Of a DNA stretch of 64,000 nucleotides, positions 1 to 11,269 are shown piece after piece (position 1 is the first letter of the stretch; the number at the start of each line of letters is the position of its first letter). Source of the DNA: Paulownia fortunei (lineage: Eukaryota; Streptophyta; Magnoliopsida; Lamiales; Paulowniaceae); NCBI GenBank assembly GCA_019321725.1, contig CM033124.1, positions 7,936,001-8,000,000 of the forward strand, read 5' to 3'. The notes beneath the pieces were generated by a model that saw only the letters and a list, made by a program, of their open reading frames with translations, was not told the origin of the DNA and searched no databases. The position numbers and the translations under genes are program-made.

Positions 1-1764
1 ACCAATTACCTTTTTCTTGACATCATATCTTTTATGAACTTGGCGTAGTTGGGCATTTGCTTAAGAGAATCTACAAAAGGAATATTAATATAAATTTTCT
101 TGAAGATTTCCAGAAATTTTGCAAATTGTGAATCAATCTTTTTCTTTTGAAATCTTTGTGGAAAAGGAATGGGAACATTAAATTTAGAAGTTTCAAAGTT
201 AGGAGTAGATTCTAGCTTCTCAGCCCCTGTTTGTTTATTTGATTACATTTCTTCTTCATTTGGATGTTCCACTATAGGACTTTCACTTGAGGTGCTTGCC
301 ATTGGCTCATCAACTTTAGAACTTTGCATTTCTGGCCCCTTAATTTTGGTTCCACTTCGAAGTTGGATAGCTTTTCAATGCTCCCTTGGATTCATTTCCG
401 TATCACTTGGAAAGTTTCCTTTATGTTTTTGAGCATTAATTTAAGTGGCAAGCTATCCAATTTAAGTCTCTATTGATTTCATTTGAGCTCCTAAACTTGA
501 AGCTAGGTTCCCCAATTGAGTCTCAATGTTGTCTATCTTTGTTTCATCTTTATTCAATTGGGCTCCTGTCTCACCAATGAAAGTGCTGATCAAATCCTCC
601 ATAGATGCCTTTTTCTTACCTACTTGAGGGTTTGGATGTGGTGGATTACTGTAAGCCAGTGGGGGTTGAAACACATTTCGATTATTGGCATAGGAAAAAT
701 TCTCATAATTTCTAAGCCCCAGATGGTAGTGGGTAGGTAGTTGATTTCCCTTGAAACTAAAATTACGATTATTGACAAAGTTTACCTGCTCATTACCTTT
801 GGTGTCCATAAATGAAGTGCTGGTGGATGCCATGGAGTCCATTCCTTGAGAAGCTCCATTAGAAGTCCAATCTATAATTTGGTTAGAAAGAGCAAAAACT
901 TGAGTAGTTAATTGTGTAAATGAATCTACCTTAAGAACACCTGCAACTTTTTTTATGGAAGACCTCTCGAAAGGCCATTGATAGCTATTAGTAGCCATCT
1001 CCTCCAGCAAAATATGGGCTTCATTTGCAGTTTTAGACATCAAAGTCCCACCTGCGGCAGCATCTATTATGGTTCGAGTTTGCCCGTTCAAACCATTGTA
1101 GAAGTATTGTACCTACCGCCAATCCTCATAACCTTGTTGAGGACACCTTCTTAGAAAATCTTTAAACCTCTCCCAAGCTTCATATAGTGGCTCAAAAATC
1201 TTGTTGACGGAATTGAGCTATCTCACTCTTGAGTTGAAGTATCTTGCTTGGTGGAAAGTACTTAGCAAGGAATTTTTGTGTCAAGTCATTCCAACTCGGT
1301 ATGCTACATGGTGCAAAAGATTATACCCATAGCCTAGCTTTATCTCGAAGAGAGAATGGAAATAAGCAAAGTCTAATAGCATCATCGGGCACTCCATTCA
1401 TTTTGATGGTGTCACAAATCTCCAAAAACATAGCTAAGTGCGCATTTGGATCCTCCACCGCACTTTCTCCAAATTGGTTTTGTTGCACCATGCTAATGAA
1501 AACTGGTTTAAGTTCAAAATTATTAGCATTGATCGGTTGTCGAGCTATCCTGGAGAAGTTTTGGTTCATGGTTGGTTGAAAATAGTCCCGAATAGCTTAT
1601 TGTGGTAGTGGTTGTTGCAATGGAAGATTAGCATTCACATTAACATTGTTGGTGTTATCCGCTAAGGTTTGATCGACAATTCTTTTAGATGCTCTAATAG
1701 CTCAAAGAGTCCGCTCAATTTCTGGATCAAAATAACCCAACTCAATACTCCTAGTCTTACGCAT
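1..1764 (-). pseudogene. Decayed gag of the Athila-like element
   Basis: Translation on the minus strand from the ATG at 1764 matches plant Ty3/gypsy Gag along its length. An N-terminal segment is followed by the capsid-type core (1569-1321, ending DAIRLCLFPFSLRDKARLWV). The capsid-type region continues with KYFPPSKILQLKSEIAQFRQ and YEAWERF motifs (about 1265-1140), then FYNGLNGQTRT and the TANEAHILLEEMATNSYQW block (1091-960). The tail before protease (about 130-1) contains LDSQF-type IDSQFAKFLEIFKK and IPFVDSLKQMPNYAKF. Several in-frame stops and at least one frameshift near 1190 break it. Most stops replace Gln or Trp positions. The longest open piece is 462-1091. It would have formed the retroelement particle core; it cannot now give a full product. 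Confidence 0.85.
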
Positions 1765-1882
1765 ATAAATACGTATAATCCAATATAAGGCAAAACAACA
1801 TCAAAATATGGAAAGAAAATAAAAACAATCTAAACTAAAATAAAGACTAAGTCATAATAATATTAATACAATTATGATAAAA

Positions 1883-1903
1883 CAATCCCCAACAACGGTG
1901 CTA
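1883..1903 (-). other. Primer-binding site (tRNA-Asp type), mutated
   Basis: On the minus strand the bases just inside the LTR read TAGCACCGTTGTTGGGGATTG. They resemble the complement of the plant tRNA-Asp 3' end (TGGCGCCGTTGCCGGGGATC), with the differences all of transition type. This site would prime minus-strand DNA synthesis. Confidence 0.75.
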
Positions 1904-3535
1904 AAAACTTGTTCGTTGAAATAATGCAAACTGCAAGTGCACGGTGTCAAGTTTTAATATAATGATGAGTTGAGTATCGTACCCATAAGGATTGTAATCA
2001 CAAATTGCATTAAGTACCGTAGTTTAAATAGTCCTAATTTTATCTAGAAAATTGAGCGATGATTGGTAAAAAAGTAAAGTAAGATAAAAATGCATAGACA
2101 AGAATGGAGTTTTTAGAAGTAATTCAACAAACACCATATGAGCAAGAAATTCTAGAGGAATGACTCACCTAATTATTACCTATGTTCTTCCTTCCAAAAT
2201 ATACCAATTCAAGTTAACAACATATGTAAGTTAAGAATTCCTAAGCTCATCAATTCCCTCTCTCGAGTGCCGAATTGACTATTAGTTCTAATATGAATTT
2301 CGATATCTCTATAAAAATTCAAGAATATAACTCTAAAAAAGTTCAATGAATTCTTCTTCAAAACTTCAAACGTTTTATAAACTTCTCAACTCTATAATTC
2401 ATAGGTTGTGTTATCCCTATGATCATGTATAATCTTCCCTCTCTCAAGGGTCGAATCTCATATGTCAAACAATCTCAATTAGTGGCCAATTAATCAAGAT
2501 GAAATACTAAACAAGATAACACAAACAAGATGAATAACTTGAACTAATATTATTTGGAATTCAAAACATAGGTTTAGATAAGGTTACATCATCCTCTAGA
2601 AAGAAATGTTTAGTTCCTCATGTATGAATATAACTTCAACAAATACATAAGAAAGAACATGGAAATTGTTCACCAATTTGTGAAGTGCAAGTAATGGTTA
2701 AAGCTTTTCTTCTATCCAAGAATGGCTTGTCTTTAAGAATGGCCTTCTTCTCTCCAAGTCTCCTTGTTCTCCTTCTCTTCTTGGTTTCTTCTCACCTTTC
2801 TCCTCCTCCAAAAACTGATTTGGAGGCTTTTTGGAATCCCTCAAAATAGATGGGAAATGCCCTAAAGAGGGCAAAATGCCCATTTTGACCTTACTTGTCC
2901 GCCCAGCTACCTTGTCTGTCCAAGACAGTGTGTACAACACCTAGGCGCTAGAAGGCAGTGCCTAGGTGCTGCACTTGCTACCCAGAATCGGTTTCTGTAG
3001 CACTTGTAGCCTCTTTCAATCGGTTTTTCACCACTTTATAAGCCGAACTAGATTTTAGTATCTTCATATGAATTGTATCACTTGTGTTGGCTTTCCATTG
3101 GAACTTCAATCAACTAAATATGACTTTTTTGGAGAGAGTTATGCTGGAAATACCAAGATGTGTCATTCCAGAAAATTGTAGCTCAGTGCTGACTCTTGAA
3201 GTCGGTTTTTCTCATTCAAATCGACTGAATTTGATTTTGTGGTAAACATAGAAGTTGTTTATCTATATCTTGACTTTCCAATGGAACAAGAATAAATTTT
3301 ATATGAAAATTTTCCTCAGATTTATAATTGAAATACCAAAATTGCCATCAGTGGCACCACAACTCGAATTCTTCAACATTTCAACCAAGTTTTTGATTTC
3401 TTTCCATTTTCTTCTCTTATTGTCATTACCTAAAATATTTCACAATAAATACATAAAAAGTAACACAAACACTTAAAAACAAACCAAATGTTAATCAAAA
3501 GGTATATGAATTGTTGGTATAAAACTAACTTATCA
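1904..3535 (-). repeat. 5' LTR of the Athila-like element
   Basis: About 1.63 kb. The minus-strand start is TGATAAGTTAG (3535) and the inner edge meets the primer-binding site. It contains only shadow reading frames. A short hairpin lies at 2938-2968, with arms CACCTAGGC and GCCTAGGTG in the GC-richest part. The inner boundary is good to a few bases. Confidence 0.75.
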
Positions 3536-3575
3536 AGAAGGTTCAGGAATAGATAGATCGGTTAGAAATACACAT

Positions 3576-4681
3576 ATGGAGCAGCCACAAAATGCTCCTA
3601 ATGTGTGTAGGAGGGATAGAATTCAACCTAGAGAAGTAAGAATTGAAGATGAGGAATATTATGGGGATAATTTTAATGAAGAAGATGATCAGGATTTGAT
3701 TGTTAGCAATAGAAGATATGGTGGATGGTTTAGAGAAGTTGGGAACTGGGAAGATAACAATTGGGTAGTATTAAGATGAAGATTCCATCATTTTAAGGTA
3801 AAAACGATCCCTAAGCTTACCTTGAGTAGGAGTAGGAGCAAAAGATGGAATCAATATTTGATTATCACAATTATTCTGAGTTTAAAAAGATAAAACTTAT
3901 AGCCATTGAATTTTTCAATTATGTGATTGTTTGGTGGGATTAATTAGCACTAAATAGAATAAGGAATAAAAAGCGTCCAATAGAGACCTGGGAGGAGATG
4001 AAAACTGTGATGAGGAGACAGTTTGTTCCAAGCTAATAATATTGGGAGTTGTATTAAAATTACAAAGTCTTACACAAGGTAACTGGAATATGGAGGATTA
4101 TTCGAAGGAGATGGAAATCACCATGATTCGAGCCAATATAGAGGAGGATCGAGAGAGGCTACTATGGCTAGGTTCTTGGTTGGTTTGACTAGGAAATTGC
4201 TAATTTGGTGGAATTGCAACATTATGTGGAGTTGGAAGATATGGTGCACATGGCTATCAAAATTGAGAACCAACTTAAGAGGAGGGGTAGCAATACATGA
4301 CAAAACCCTTTGAGTTCATCATGGAGACTGAATTTTGGGAAAAAAGAGGAGAAGCAAGCTTTGGCTAAACCCAAAATTGAGAGAAAGCAAAAAATAACTA
4401 GACATGGAAATCAAGGTATATTCAATTCTTCCATCATTTGAAATCATGATATTAAGTATTTTAAATGCCAAGGTAAGGTTCACAAAGTAAGCCAATGTCC
4501 GAACAAAAGAGTTATGATATTGCAAGATGATCGTGAGATTGAATTCGATGATGAAGATGTCACCAAATCTATACCAACATTGGAGGACATGGATGATGAG
4601 GAATACATTGTCCAAGGTGAATTGTTAGTTACAAGGAGAGCTATAAGTGCGCAGATCAAAGAAGATGACGAAGTGCAATGA
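3576..4681 (+). pseudogene. Decayed Ty3/gypsy gag
   Basis: The frame opens at the ATG at 3576 (acidic N-terminus, RRYGGWFREVGNW). Through stops and shifts it goes on to the Gag core: ESIFDYHNYSEFKKIKLIAI, VWWD, IETWEEMKTVMRRQFVPS near 3850-4030, then EDYSKEMEI-like and LARFLVGL-like blocks and the VELEDMVHMAIKIENQL segment (about 4210-4275). A zinc knuckle near 4460-4500 reads YFKCQGKVHKVSQC, so the first Cys of CX2CX4HX4C has become Tyr. A stop at about 4679 separates it from protease. The role was nucleocapsid assembly and RNA packaging; the gene is dead. Confidence 0.85.
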
Positions 4682-6780
4682 GAAAACATCTTTCATACTA
4701 GATGCCACGTGCAAAACAAGGTATGTAGTGTGATTATGGATGAAGATAGTTGTACTAGCATTGCTAGCATTACAATGGTAGAGAAATTGGGGCTACCAAT
4801 AACTAAACATCCCCGACTTTATAAGTCGTAATGGCTCAATGATAGTGGTGAGCTAAGGGTGAATAAAAATGTGTTAATTTTCTTCCACATCGATAAACAT
4901 GAAAATGAAGTTTTGTGCTAGGTACTTCTAATGCAAGCTGGACATTTGTTGTTAGATCAGCCATGGAAATTTGGTAGGCATGTTAAGCACGATGGCTTCA
5001 CTAATAAATACTCATTTGTGCTTACTCAAAGAACAATCACTCTAGTTCATTTGACACCAAAACAAGTTTATGAAAATCGAGTTAGGTTATGAAAAGAAAG
5101 TGATCAAAGGAGTTAGAACAAGAAAACAAGTGAAAATCAAAAAGAAAGAGAAAGAGGCCGGGAAAATTGAGAGAGAAAATAAAAGACCAAGTTTAGCCAT
5201 TGAGAGAAAAGTAGAGAGATGTCTTTCCTGAGGAGATTCCACATAGTTTACCCCCTATTGAAGGGATTGAACATCAAATTGATTTTGTACTTGGTGCTAC
5301 CATTCTAAATCGACTAGCATATTAAAGTAATCCAGATAAGATAAATGAGTTATAGAGGCAGGTCAGTGAATTGATGGAAAAAGTGTACGTGAGAGAAAGC
5401 ATGAGTTTGTTTGCCATTTTGGTGCTTTTGGTTCCTAAGAAGGATTGAAGGCAGAGAATGTATGTTGATTGTCGAGCAATCAATAATATAACAATAAAGT
5501 ATGGACATTCTATTCCTTGTTTAGATGATATGTTGGATGAGCTACATGGTGCTTGTGTAATTTCTAAGATAAGATTTAAAGAGTGGGAATCATCAAATAA
5601 GAATGTGAGAGGGTGATGAAATATGGTTTATATGAGTGGTTAGTTATGTTGTTTGGATTAACTAATGCACTGAGTACTTTCACGTGATTAATGAACCATG
5701 TTTTATATGCATTCATAGGCAGATTTGTTGTTGTTTATTTTTATGATATTCTAATTTATAGTAGAAACTTGGATGATCTAAATTCAGTTTTAGATGTACT
5801 TAAAAAAGAAAAGTTATTTGCTAACTTGAAGAAGTGCATCTTTTGCATCGATAAGCTTGTGTTTCTTGGTTTTGTTGTGAGTGCACAAGAAATATAGGTT
5901 GATGAAGAGAAGATCCATGTAATGCAAGAGTGGTCAAGTTCCATAAGTGTAGGTAATGTTCATAGTTTTTATGTACTTGCTAGTTTTTACAAGAGGTTCA
6001 TGAAAGACTTTAGTAGCATCATTGCACCGCTTACCAAAGTCATCAAGAAAAATGTTAGATTTAAATGGGGTAACAAGCAAGAGAAGGCATTTCTATTAAT
6101 CAAGGAAAAATTAACTTATGCTCCTTTACTAGTTTTACCTAATTTTACTAAACTATTTAAAATTGAATGTGATGCTTCAGGCTTGGGTATAGCAATTCTT
6201 ATGCAATGAGGAAGACCAATCACATATTTTAGTGAAAAATTGAGCGGGCTAGCTTTAAACTACCCTACTTATGATGAAAAATTGTATGCATTAGTTTGAG
6301 CATTAGAAACATGGCAACACTACTTTTAGCCTATGGAGTTGGTGATTCAAACCGATCATGAGTCCTTGAAGTATTTAAAAGGCCAACAAAAGTTGAACAA
6401 GACACATGCATGATGGGTGGAATTCATTGAGATATTTCCATATGTCATTTGATACAAGCAAGGTAAGGAAAACACCATTGTAGATGCACTCTCTCGAAGG
6501 TACGTATTACTTTCTACTCTTGATGCAAAATTACTTAGTTTTGAGCACATTAAAGAGTTGTATCCTTTAGACCATAATTTTTGTGAGGAGGTTCAAGCTT
6601 GTGAGAAAAGCACAGTAGGTAAGTTCTTTAGGCACGAGGGTTTCTTGTTTTAGGAAAATGAGTTGTGTGTGTCAATTGCTCTTTGTGTGATTTGTTAGTA
6701 ATGGAATCACATGGTGTGCCAATTACTCTTTGTGTGATTTTTTAGTAAGGGAATCACATGGTGGAGGGTTAATAGGACAC
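4682..6780 (+). pseudogene. Decayed Ty3/gypsy protease, reverse transcriptase and RNase H
   Basis: A protease block near 4715-4800 reads VIMDEDSCTSIAS, keeping the Asp but changing the following Ser-Gly. Reverse transcriptase begins near 5370 (VPKKD, MYVDCRAINN, IPCLDDMLDEL). Two open pieces remain: 5691-5897 carries the active-site loop as VVYFYDILIYS, where the first catalytic Asp of YFDD is Tyr, and 5922-6209 carries FYKRFMKDFSSI and the RNase H start ECDASGLG. RNase H continues past a stop (FSEKLSG, LNYPTYDEKLYALV, TDHESLKYL, DALSRR near 6490). At least a dozen stops and shifts are present, and a 47-bp duplication lies at 6669-6762. Confidence 0.88.
6669..6762 (+). repeat. 47-bp tandem duplication
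   Basis: Two adjacent copies, 6669-6715 and 6716-6762, differ at a few bases (GTGTCAATTGCTC versus GTGCCAATTACTC at their starts). The length is not a multiple of three, so the duplication shifts the frame between RNase H and integrase. Confidence 0.9.
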
Positions 6781-8000
6781 TTTGGCATTGCTAAGATTTT
6801 AGCCATTTTGCAAGAACACTTCTATTGGCTACACATGAAAAGAGATATTAAGAGAATTTGTGGTAGATGTGTCAGATGTAGGTAAGCAAAATCCCAAGTG
6901 CAACCCCATGGTTTATACACTCCACTACCCATTACTAGTGAGCCTTGGGTTGATATCTCAATGGACTTTGTGTTAGGTTTGTCTAGGTCTAAACGTGTTA
7001 AAGATTCAATTTTTGTGGTTGTGGATAGATTTTCTAAGATGGCATATTTTATTCTATGTCATAAAATTGATCTTCACATGTTGCTGATTTATTCTTTAGA
7101 GATTTTGTAAGATTACATGCATGCCTAGAATAATTATTTTGGATAAAGATGCTAAGTTATTGAGTTACTTTTGGAAGACTTTGTGGTGTAAGTTAGGCAC
7201 TATATTTTTGTTTTCTAGTACTTGTCATCCACAAACTGATGGTCGAACTAAAGTAGTGAATAAGATTTTGTCTACTTTGTTGAGGGCTATTATTAAAAGA
7301 AACATCAAAACATGTGAAGAGTGTTTATCGAGCGTTGAGTTTGCTTATAATCATACTGTTCATTTTGCTACTAAGTTTTTTCCATTTGAAATTATTTATG
7401 GTTTTACTCATTTAACTCCATTGGATTTAAAGCCATTGTCTTTGTCTGAATGTGCTAAATTAGATGGAAAGAAAAAAAACTGAATTTGTTAAGCAGAAAC
7501 ATTAGAAAGCATGACTCAACATTGACAGGAAAATGAAGTAATATGCAAAACAAGCTAACAAAGGGCGCGAAAAGATGATTTTTGAACCTGGGGATTGGGT
7601 TTGGTTGCATATGAGAAAAGAAAGATTTCCAGCATAAAGGCATTCTAAATTACTTCTGTAAGGAGATGGACCTTTTCAAGTCCTTGAGCGCATCAATGAC
7701 AATGCATACAAGTTAGATTTGCTAGGTGAGTACAATATTAGTGCCACTTTCAATGTTACTAATTTAACTCATTTTGATATAGGTGCTGATTTAAGGACAA
7801 ATCATTTTCAAGAGAAGGAGAATGATAAGGTCATGGCTAATAAATGGAATGCAAATCCTATTTAAGTTCTAATTAGACCGATTACACGAGCTCGAGCTAA
7901 AAGGTTATAGGAAACTCTTAATGGATTGATTCAAAGCATTTGGACTGAAGTGAATTCTTACAAGTCCAAGAGAGATAATCTACGTGTTCCACAAGGTTGA
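6781..8000 (+). pseudogene. Decayed Ty3/gypsy integrase and C-terminal tail
   Basis: The zinc-binding region is recognisable near 6780-6880. The open piece 6898-7110 holds [17 protein letters not shown], with the first catalytic Asp in MDF. The open piece 7121-7483 holds [14 protein letters not shown] (second Asp) and [20 protein letters not shown], where the third catalytic acid is Lys (family consensus TEVVN). Downstream, [16 protein letters not shown] and FNVTNLTHFDIG (7580-7790) match the C-terminal domain. ITRARAKRL and NGLIQSIW (7870-7950) match the usual polyprotein end, with a stop at about 7998. Several stops break the tail. Confidence 0.87.
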
Positions 8001-8686
8001 ATTTCCATGATTAAAGCTTTGGGATAATATGAAGAAATTCATCAACGAAGACATTTCAAAATTGCGTGAATTGAGCTTAGTTACCTAAATTATTTTTGTA
8101 TTTATTATTGTTGAGTTGTAAGGCTTGCATACCAATTTAAGGACCTCCCTTATTTAGCTCCTAATTTCAGTTTGTAAGAAAGGAGGAAAATTCCTTATTT
8201 CTCTTTTGGCATTAGGAAAAATTAGGGGGATTTCTACTTCCGAATCAAAAGCAAACTTGGCATATTTTTTTAGATATTTGCAGCATAATTAGGGAGATTT
8301 CTAGCTGCAAACTTAGCATATTTTTTTAGATATTTGCATCATAATTAGAGGGATTTCTAGCTGCAAAATTTGTGGACCTCTTTGTATTTAAAAGCCATTA
8401 GTTTTAAAAAAAAAAACATAATTTAGATTTGATGCAAAAACTTTATGAGAGAAAATTCTCTTTGGTTCTTCGTAGAACTTCTTGAACATATTAGGATTTC
8501 ATGTGGTGTTCATTCTAACTTATCAAATGGTCCTTCCATTCCCGTTTGTGGCACCTTTAACATACCAAGGTTCTTATTTTGTTATAAACAACGGGTTGTG
8601 GTTTTCCATACAAACTTGCTTATAAAATGATCTTGAAACTAATTTTTTGTTATGGGTTTTGTCAGTTCTTGGCGTAGTTCATATCA
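8001..8686 (+). repeat. Probable 3' LTR of the gypsy element at 3536
   Basis: About 690 bp of non-coding, AT-rich DNA follows the polyprotein end and precedes an unrelated copia fragment. It has no reading frame of note. It contains a 56-bp tandem repeat and an A-run near 8406. The 5' LTR is not in the window, so the left boundary is not fixed; the right end is placed at ATATCA by the change of homology. Confidence 0.5.
8256..8367 (+). repeat. 56-bp tandem repeat in the LTR-like region
   Basis: Two units, 8256-8311 and 8312-8367, each run from CTTGGCATATTTTTTTAGAT (or CTTAGC…) to CTAGCTGCAAA and differ at only a few bases. A partial third unit (GGGGGATTTCTA) precedes them at about 8224. Confidence 0.88.
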
Positions 8687-10140
8687 CTTAGTAGCTCGTA
8701 AGCATTTGTATGGATCAAATCTACTAGATGTTTAGCTCGCTCCACTTGTTCAACAAATGGAGATTTGATCATCTTTCCTTTGACGCAGAACTCATATGTG
8801 GGCAGTTCATGCTCATCCTTTAGGTCAAGCAATTGTATCAAGTTGTTAATCCTTTTCTCATAAACATGGCCTAATCTTGTGTGTCATAGGCTTGTGGAAC
8901 TATGATTATCTAACTTTTTTTTATGATGGGGTTATGGAGAGTAACAGTATATAAACAATTTATCAAAGAACCTAAATAGATAAAATCAAAATGTTTAAAA
9001 ATGGAATAATTCCTATTCTCAATGGTAAATCTAAAACCTTCTCTATCCAAAATTGGAACAGAGATAATGTTCTTAATAATATCCAAAACAAAAAAAAATA
9101 TTTAAAATTATTACAAAACTATTCTCAAAAGCTAGATTAACGGTGCTTATAGCCAAATCAGCAACCCTTACTCCATTCCCCATCCTTAAGACCATCTCTC
9201 CTTTCTCCAGCTTCCTACTTCTTGTTATTATCTGCAAATCATTGCATATATATGAGCCACGACTGATATCTAATATATAAGAAGCATCATTAACTGATAA
9301 GTTAACTTCAACAAAATAGATATTTGATCTCTTGAGGCTTGCAAGATACTCCTTGTAGTTTCTCTACTGGTGCCCTGGGTTACCGTAGTGATGGCAGTTG
9401 TTATTAGCTTGAGAAGAAACCTTCTTGACACCACCCTTTGCCTTCAACCTATTGGGTTTGAAGAATCCCTTTCCTGTCCCCTTTGCTCTACTGGGTTTTG
9501 CAGCCTTTGATCTAGAAAAGGGTCCAACAAGCATGACTAGCTTGTCCTTTTTCATAATGGAGTCAACCATCTTTAATATGTTCACAAGCTCAGGGAGACT
9601 AGTCTCCATGTTATGCATGTTAAAGTTGACAACAAAGGTGTCAAATGAGGGAGGCAGAGACTGCAATAGTAGGTTCGTATAGAGTTCATTCTCCATAATG
9701 ACTCTAAGAGATGTAAGCCTTTTAATGAGGGCTATCATCTTGAATCCATGATTATGGACTGAAAGTCCCTCAATCATATGACATATGAAAAACTCTTTCA
9801 AGACTTGATATCTCGTCTATCATTTTCTTTCATTGTACAATTCTTGCAGGTAGAGGAGGATCCTAGTAGTAGTATCCCAGGCCTTGTTCTGCCTTTAAAG
9901 CTCATTTAACATTAATGCCAACATGTAGAATCGAACCTATAGATTATCAGCAACATGACATAGATAATCTGCATAAGCTGAAGTATTATCCTCTAGTAAA
10001 GCAAAAGGAGGTGCAGTGTCGAGGACATAGGCCTTCTTTTAAAATTAAAGGATTATCTTAAGGTTTTTTAGATAATCAATGAAGTTCGGCCCGGTTAATT
10101 TATTTTACTCAAGGATTGTTGTTAGTGGATTCTTTGCCAT
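8687..10140 (-). pseudogene. Decayed Ty1/copia gag, protease and pre-integrase (copia D)
   Basis: The start is the minus-strand ATG at 10140 (MAKNPLTTILE, KLTGPNFIDYLKNLKIIL), typical of copia Gag. The open piece 9801-9364 continues with the UBN2-type core (HMIEGLSVHNHGFKMIALIK, LQSLPPSFDTFVVNFNMHNM, ELVNILKMVDSIMKKDK), a basic stretch and a zinc knuckle CHHYGNPGHQ, where the second Cys is Tyr. Protease follows as YILDISRGSYICNDLQ (the DTG/DSG site is altered). Pre-integrase near 8890-8690 reads TRLGHVYEKRINNLIQL and CVKGKMIKSPFV, then LIHTN. Integrase stops at 8687, where the neighbouring gypsy element begins. The gag N-terminus has several stops. Confidence 0.85.
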
Positions 10141-11269
10141 ATTAGTAAAAAAATCTAAAAAATATAAACGAAGCGAAAAATAAGTAACCTGTGGGAAAAT
10201 CATATTCATTTATATAAGATCTTTAAAACTAAATGTCTCCCGCTATTTTTTTTTGAATTCCATCACCTCTAATGTAAGTTTGGGAAATCAAATTTCCTAG
10301 TGGGCTTGAGGCCCAATCGAAATATTTCACACCGTAATTTATGAGCTAATGAAATATTTCTATCAATGGTCAACTCTTTGTTGATTATATCACTATGCAA
10401 CCCTCAAGTTTGTTTTACCTCACCTCTTTCTATGTGCTCCAATTTTATGAGCCCATAGGGTATAAAGTGTCAAATAACACCCATCAAACTTTTATGTAGA
10501 TGGAGCATCAAGAGTCCCATGACTCATGGCCAACATAATGATGAGTCCAACCCCCGAGTAGCTCCATGATTGGTAGAGATCATAGTTTTCTAACACAAGA
10601 CCACCACACAACTCAGGGCCAGTGATCAAGTGAGGTAGCGTTATAATGTCTCTATATTTGATAGTAGGCATGGAATGATAGGTCCTATCTAACTCATTTT
10701 TGTTTGAAATCAAAAATTCTAATTAAGTTTCAAAAACTTAGGAGTTTCATTTTTCCAAGACCTCATCAACTTAATTACTAAGTGAGCTATTTAATGCTTG
10801 TATCATATGTTGCGCAAGTAAAAGAAAATGCAGATTAGATTGTCACATATTTTTTTGGGAACAAAACCAGATTTCTGACTACCTTGCAAACCTTGCTTGT
10901 AGATCAAAACAATCCCAAGTTTGGACACCGCATAATTTTTCACAACCTTTACATGGATATATTACTCTTGATAAATGGTCAATGCCATATTTTTTATTCA
11001 AGTGAGCCACAGTTCAGATATAATGGCCAAACTTGTAATTAACATATCTTTATTCTTTATGGCATGTCTGCTAGAGTCGAGATATTATGTACTTAGATTT
11101 TTAAATATTATTTTTTTGATATGTAATATAATCTTTGTAAAGAGAGTTCATTTTCCCTTTCATTGCAAACATTTCTTGTATTCTATTTTTTATTTTTAAT
11201 AAATAGATAGGGGTCCATGCCAAACCCCCTGCCTAGGCATAGGCGGTTTTAACCAAAAAAAGTTAAATA
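10141..11269. other. Non-coding copia leader-like DNA
   Basis: No gene is supported. The part nearest copia D (10141-10720) is its untranslated leader on the minus strand. It shares wording with a second leader-like stretch on the plus strand at about 33600-34020, for example ATGAGTCATGGGACT-like words and a GATGGAATTCAAA…GGGAGACATTTA block. The part from 10930 to 11269 shows only AT-rich DNA, and I did not find an LTR boundary. Confidence 0.45.

Larger units (their letters stand above)
1..3535 (-). mobile_element. Athila-like Ty3/gypsy retrotransposon, 5' part only
   Basis: A minus-strand LTR retrotransposon is cut by the left edge of the window. Reading leftwards it shows a 5' LTR (3535 down to about 1904), a primer-binding site resembling the 3' end of plant tRNA-Asp (1903-1883), and a decayed gag (1764-1). 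Pol and the 3' LTR must lie outside. The LTR start (TGATAAGT on the minus strand) and the tRNA-Asp-type primer site are typical of the Athila lineage. The right LTR edge abuts the gag leader of another gypsy element at 3536, so this element most likely inserted into that one. The target duplication cannot be checked because the other end is missing. Confidence 0.8.
3536..8686 (+). mobile_element. Ty3/gypsy retrotransposon lacking its 5' end
   Basis: A plus-strand element with gag, protease, reverse transcriptase, RNase H and integrase in the Ty3/gypsy order, followed by a probable 3' LTR. Its leader and 5' LTR are missing at 3536, where the Athila-like LTR begins. The sequence resembles plant gypsy polyproteins ending in a PITRARAK tail. 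I did not see a chromodomain. The right edge (…ATATCA, 8686) abuts a copia pre-integrase fragment on the other strand, suggesting this element inserted into that copia. Confidence 0.8.

Noticed and set aside
169..432. Plus-strand open frame of 87 codons
   Set aside because: Antisense shadow of the Athila-like gag.
2698..2940. Minus-strand open frame of 80 codons
   Set aside because: Within the Athila-like LTR; low-complexity Lys/Glu-rich text, no homology recognised.
10492..10713. Minus-strand open frame of 73 codons
   Set aside because: Lies in the copia leader; no family resemblance and not placed like a gene.
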